Assembly: GCF_034259325.1 (NCBI RefSeq)
Contig: NZ_JAXIVS010000028.1
Coordinates: 1 to 64,000, forward strand
Direction: 5' to 3'
DNA from: Hyalangium ruber
Lineage (GTDB): Bacteria > Myxococcota > Myxococcia > Myxococcales > Myxococcaceae
Length of the DNA: 64,000 nt
Below the pieces are notes generated by a model. The model was not told the origin of the DNA, searched no databases, and saw nothing but the letters and a program-made list of their open reading frames with translations. Positions 63,418-64,000 of this stretch are shown piece after piece. Position 1 is the first letter of the stretch, and the number at the start of each line of letters is the position of its first letter. The position numbers were made by a program, and so were the translations under genes.

Positions 63418-64000
63418 ATGTGTCAGATGCTCTGTGGAAACCACTCGACGCATGACGGCGATCCGGCGAAGGCAGGCACCTCCCGCCGCGAGCTTCTCGC
63501 GGTAGGGGCTTCCGCCCTCGGTGCCGCGACAATCTCTTCCCCTACCCCCGCGCTGGCTGCGCCTGAGCAGGGAGACTTCTCGGCGGAGAGCGATGCCCGG
63601 GACCGTGAGCCGCCACGGGAGACCGGTGCCTCGCACCGGCGCTACCTGCTGAAAGGCGGCGCGGTCCTGAGCATGGACCCGAATGTGGGCGACTTCGCCC
63701 GCGGAGACGTGCTCATCGAAGGCAAGAAGATCGTCGCGGTCGGGCCCCACCTGCACGCTCCGGGCGCGGAGGTCATCAACGCCGCGGGCATGATCGTCAT
63801 GCCGGGGTTCGTCGACACCCACCACCATCAGTACCAGACCGCGCTGCGGAGCTTCCTGTCGGACGGACTGCTGTTCAACGACGGGCTGCCCCACGGCGAG
63901 AAGAACTACCTCGACTACATCCACACCAAGATCACACCGGTCTATCGGCCCAAGGACGCCTTCATCGCCGAGCTCGTCGCTTCGCTCAGCCAGCTGGACG
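63418..64000 (+). CDS. Exported amidohydrolase, 3' end outside the window
   Basis: The first 194 residues are present; the frame runs off the window. The N-terminus MCQMLCGNHSTHDG is followed by TSRRELLAVGASALGAATISS with two Arg before a hydrophobic segment and AAP, a likely Tat signal. The amidohydrolase part begins LLKGGAVLSMDPNVGDFARGDVLIEG, then MPGFVDTHHHQYQTALR, which holds the first metal-ligand pair (HxH) of the deaminase/chlorohydrolase group. Substrate unknown. GGGGGA precedes the ATG. The ATG is chosen because the signal region starts there. Confidence 0.8.
   Translation, partial: MCQMLCGNHSTHDGDPAKAGTSRRELLAVGASALGAATISSPTPALAAPEQGDFSAESDARDREPPRETGASHRRYLLKGGAVLSMDPNVGDFARGDVLIEGKKIVAVGPHLHAPGAEVINAAGMIVMPGFVDTHHHQYQTALRSFLSDGLLFNDGLPHGEKNYLDYIHTKITPVYRPKDAFIAELVASLSQLD

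Overview
The window is high-GC and densely coded. It has the marks of a myxobacterium of the Myxococcales (Cystobacter, Archangium, Stigmatella or similar): Hanks-type Ser/Thr kinases with long C-terminal extensions, a zinc-finger/kinase/TPR protein overlapping a sigma-70 factor of the Myxococcales-type family, a TPR-containing lytic transglycosylase, many lipoproteins and secreted proteins without known function, and large multidomain glycosyltransferases. Genus and species cannot be fixed from the sequence alone.

Layout. 1-1220: truncated IS1380-type transposase, then a short minus-strand remnant that looks like the 3' end of ssrA (tmRNA) or a tRNA, with its terminator. 1221-8846: mostly housekeeping genes on the minus strand (Ser/Thr kinase, one-heme lipoprotein, SUV3-like helicase, thioredoxin, LysR regulator). 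8957-14521: three plus-strand genes for a Rossmann flavoprotein, a lipoprotein with a CxxCH haem site and a protein whose N-terminus resembles VioB/RebD; the LysR gene diverges from them. 14836-16146: a protein with a calpain-like Cys/His/Asn triad. 16192-18290: a small gas-vesicle gene set (two GvpF/L paralogues, GvpK, a GvpA/J-type protein). 18483-22954: SlyD, sigma factor, zinc-finger kinase. 23053-27090: two HEAT-like proteins, an M23 peptidase and a secreted protein made of two almost identical 140-residue repeats. 27151-31928: GFA protein, orphan OmpR regulator, MacAB-type efflux system. 31932-36717: lytic transglycosylase, coiled-coil protein, Sel1-repeat protein. 36911-46516: surface-polysaccharide locus (Wzm/Wzt transporter and four glycosyltransferase genes); its two plus-strand operons share an unusual promoter-like sequence directly before the start codon. 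46522-53999: a complete linear azol(in)e-containing peptide (LAP/TOMM) RiPP cluster. 54059-56067: TetR and amidase. 56091-60556: VOC protein, WD40/pentapeptide-repeat protein, unknown protein. 60669-63181: a DPM1-like glycosyltransferase with a GT-C-like membrane protein. 63418-64000: start of an exported amidohydrolase that runs off the window.

The RiPP cluster is the most interesting region. A 48-residue precursor with a strong ribosome-binding site ends in a core with five consecutive cysteines (SACCCCCSSNKPA). It is followed by a YcaO cyclodehydratase with a PxPxP C-terminus, a SagB-type azoline dehydrogenase and a two-gene ABC exporter. The divergent operon encodes an HExxH protease fused to a CIA30-like domain, the E1-like partner protein with a PqqD-like N-terminus, and a GNAT acetyltransferase. 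The gene set predicts cyclised and oxidised Cys/Ser residues, leader removal, perhaps N-acetylation, and export.
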